Assembly: GCA_009930155.1 (NCBI GenBank)
Contig: RZYX01000007.1
Span: 1 to 43,378 of the forward strand
DNA from: Clostridia bacterium
GTDB lineage: Bacteria > Bacillota_A > Clostridia > Oscillospirales > Acutalibacteraceae
DNA: 43,378 nt
Direction of reading: 5' to 3'
The translations under genes were made by a program, and so were the position numbers. Under the pieces are notes generated by a model. That model ran no database searches. It was not told the origin of the DNA and saw only the letters and a program-made list of their open reading frames with translations. Shown here one piece after another: positions 43,334 to 43,378 of this stretch (positions are counted from its first letter, which is position 1; the number at the start of each line of letters is the position of its first letter).

Positions 43334-43378
43334 TGGTGATCCATCAGAGATTCGAACTCTGGACACCTTGATTAAAAG
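43334..43378 (-). tRNA. tRNA-Lys (UUU), 3' part only
   Basis: The leftward strand reads CTTTTAA (anticodon loop with TTT), TCAAG (anticodon stem), variable loop, CAGAG-TTCGAAT-CTCTG (T arm), the 3' acceptor strand ATGGATC, discriminator A and encoded CCA. The 5' half lies beyond the right edge of the window. Confidence 0.93.

Noticed and set aside
43334..43378. direct repeat of the tRNA 3' end as an att site within the window
   Set aside because: I found no second copy of the T-arm/acceptor sequence in the window, so an intact element with both ends cannot be claimed.
1..43378. CRISPR arrays, insertion sequences, rRNA genes
   Set aside because: No regularly spaced repeats, transposase motifs or rRNA segments were seen.

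Overview
The window looks like a chromosomal segment of an anaerobic, endospore-forming, AT-rich Firmicute of the class Clostridia, probably close to the Oscillospiraceae/Ruminococcaceae. The grounds are a complete spoIIAA-spoIIAB-sigF operon, dipicolinate synthase dpaAB, a YlmC/YmxH protein, AddAB instead of RecBCD, type III glutamine synthetase, ferredoxin-linked IorAB, AGGAGG-type ribosome sites with occasional TTG/GTG starts, and housekeeping genes (murC, der, rpmF, pgi, proC) of Gram-positive type. No transposase, prophage module or CRISPR array is visible.

Layout. 1-2.4 kb: a broken zeta-toxin-like fragment and a large chemoreceptor. 2.4-5.2 kb: a flavodoxin-fold reductase and a PyrB/PyrI-zinc-domain fusion, divergent from metA (Glu111 type, so probably an acetyltransferase). 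5.3-9.1 kb: a large DUF5696-like lipoprotein and the sigma-F operon. 9.2-14.2 kb: an acyl-CoA synthetase, a short TTG-initiated ORF, a free-standing E2-type acyltransferase domain and murC. 14.4-23 kb: dpaAB, then addBA. 23-29.3 kb, all leftward: nitroreductase, der with a DUF512 radical-SAM protein, rpmF with a YceD protein, a small P-loop protein, and pgi behind a promoter-proximal terminator-like hairpin. 30-35 kb: glnN behind a strong promoter and leader hairpin, a helical protein, a TetR regulator, queT under a preQ1-I riboswitch, and proC. 35-42.1 kb: a leftward cluster of Na+/solute symporter, paaK, iorA, iorB, a second paaK and a double-ACT protein. 42.2-43.4 kb: YlmC/YmxH, an N-terminally truncated tyrosine recombinase, and the 3' half of a tRNA-Lys gene at the right edge.

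How the genes work together. SpoIIAA/SpoIIAB/SigF and DpaA/DpaB belong to early and late sporulation. The symporter-PaaK-IorAB-PaaK-ACT block is a coherent aromatic 2-oxoacid/arylacetate module that supplies or consumes reduced ferredoxin. QueT under a preQ1-I element is queuosine-precursor uptake with feedback control. The rest is ordinary housekeeping. The less ordinary items are the leader structures of queT, pgi and glnN, operator-like palindromes at the nitroreductase and tetR promoters, the PyrB-zinc fusion, the 56-residue ORF, and two scars of mobile or toxin genes at the window edges. Several starts were moved downstream of the longest ORF where a Shine-Dalgarno site decides. All family assignments come from reading motifs, not from database searches.
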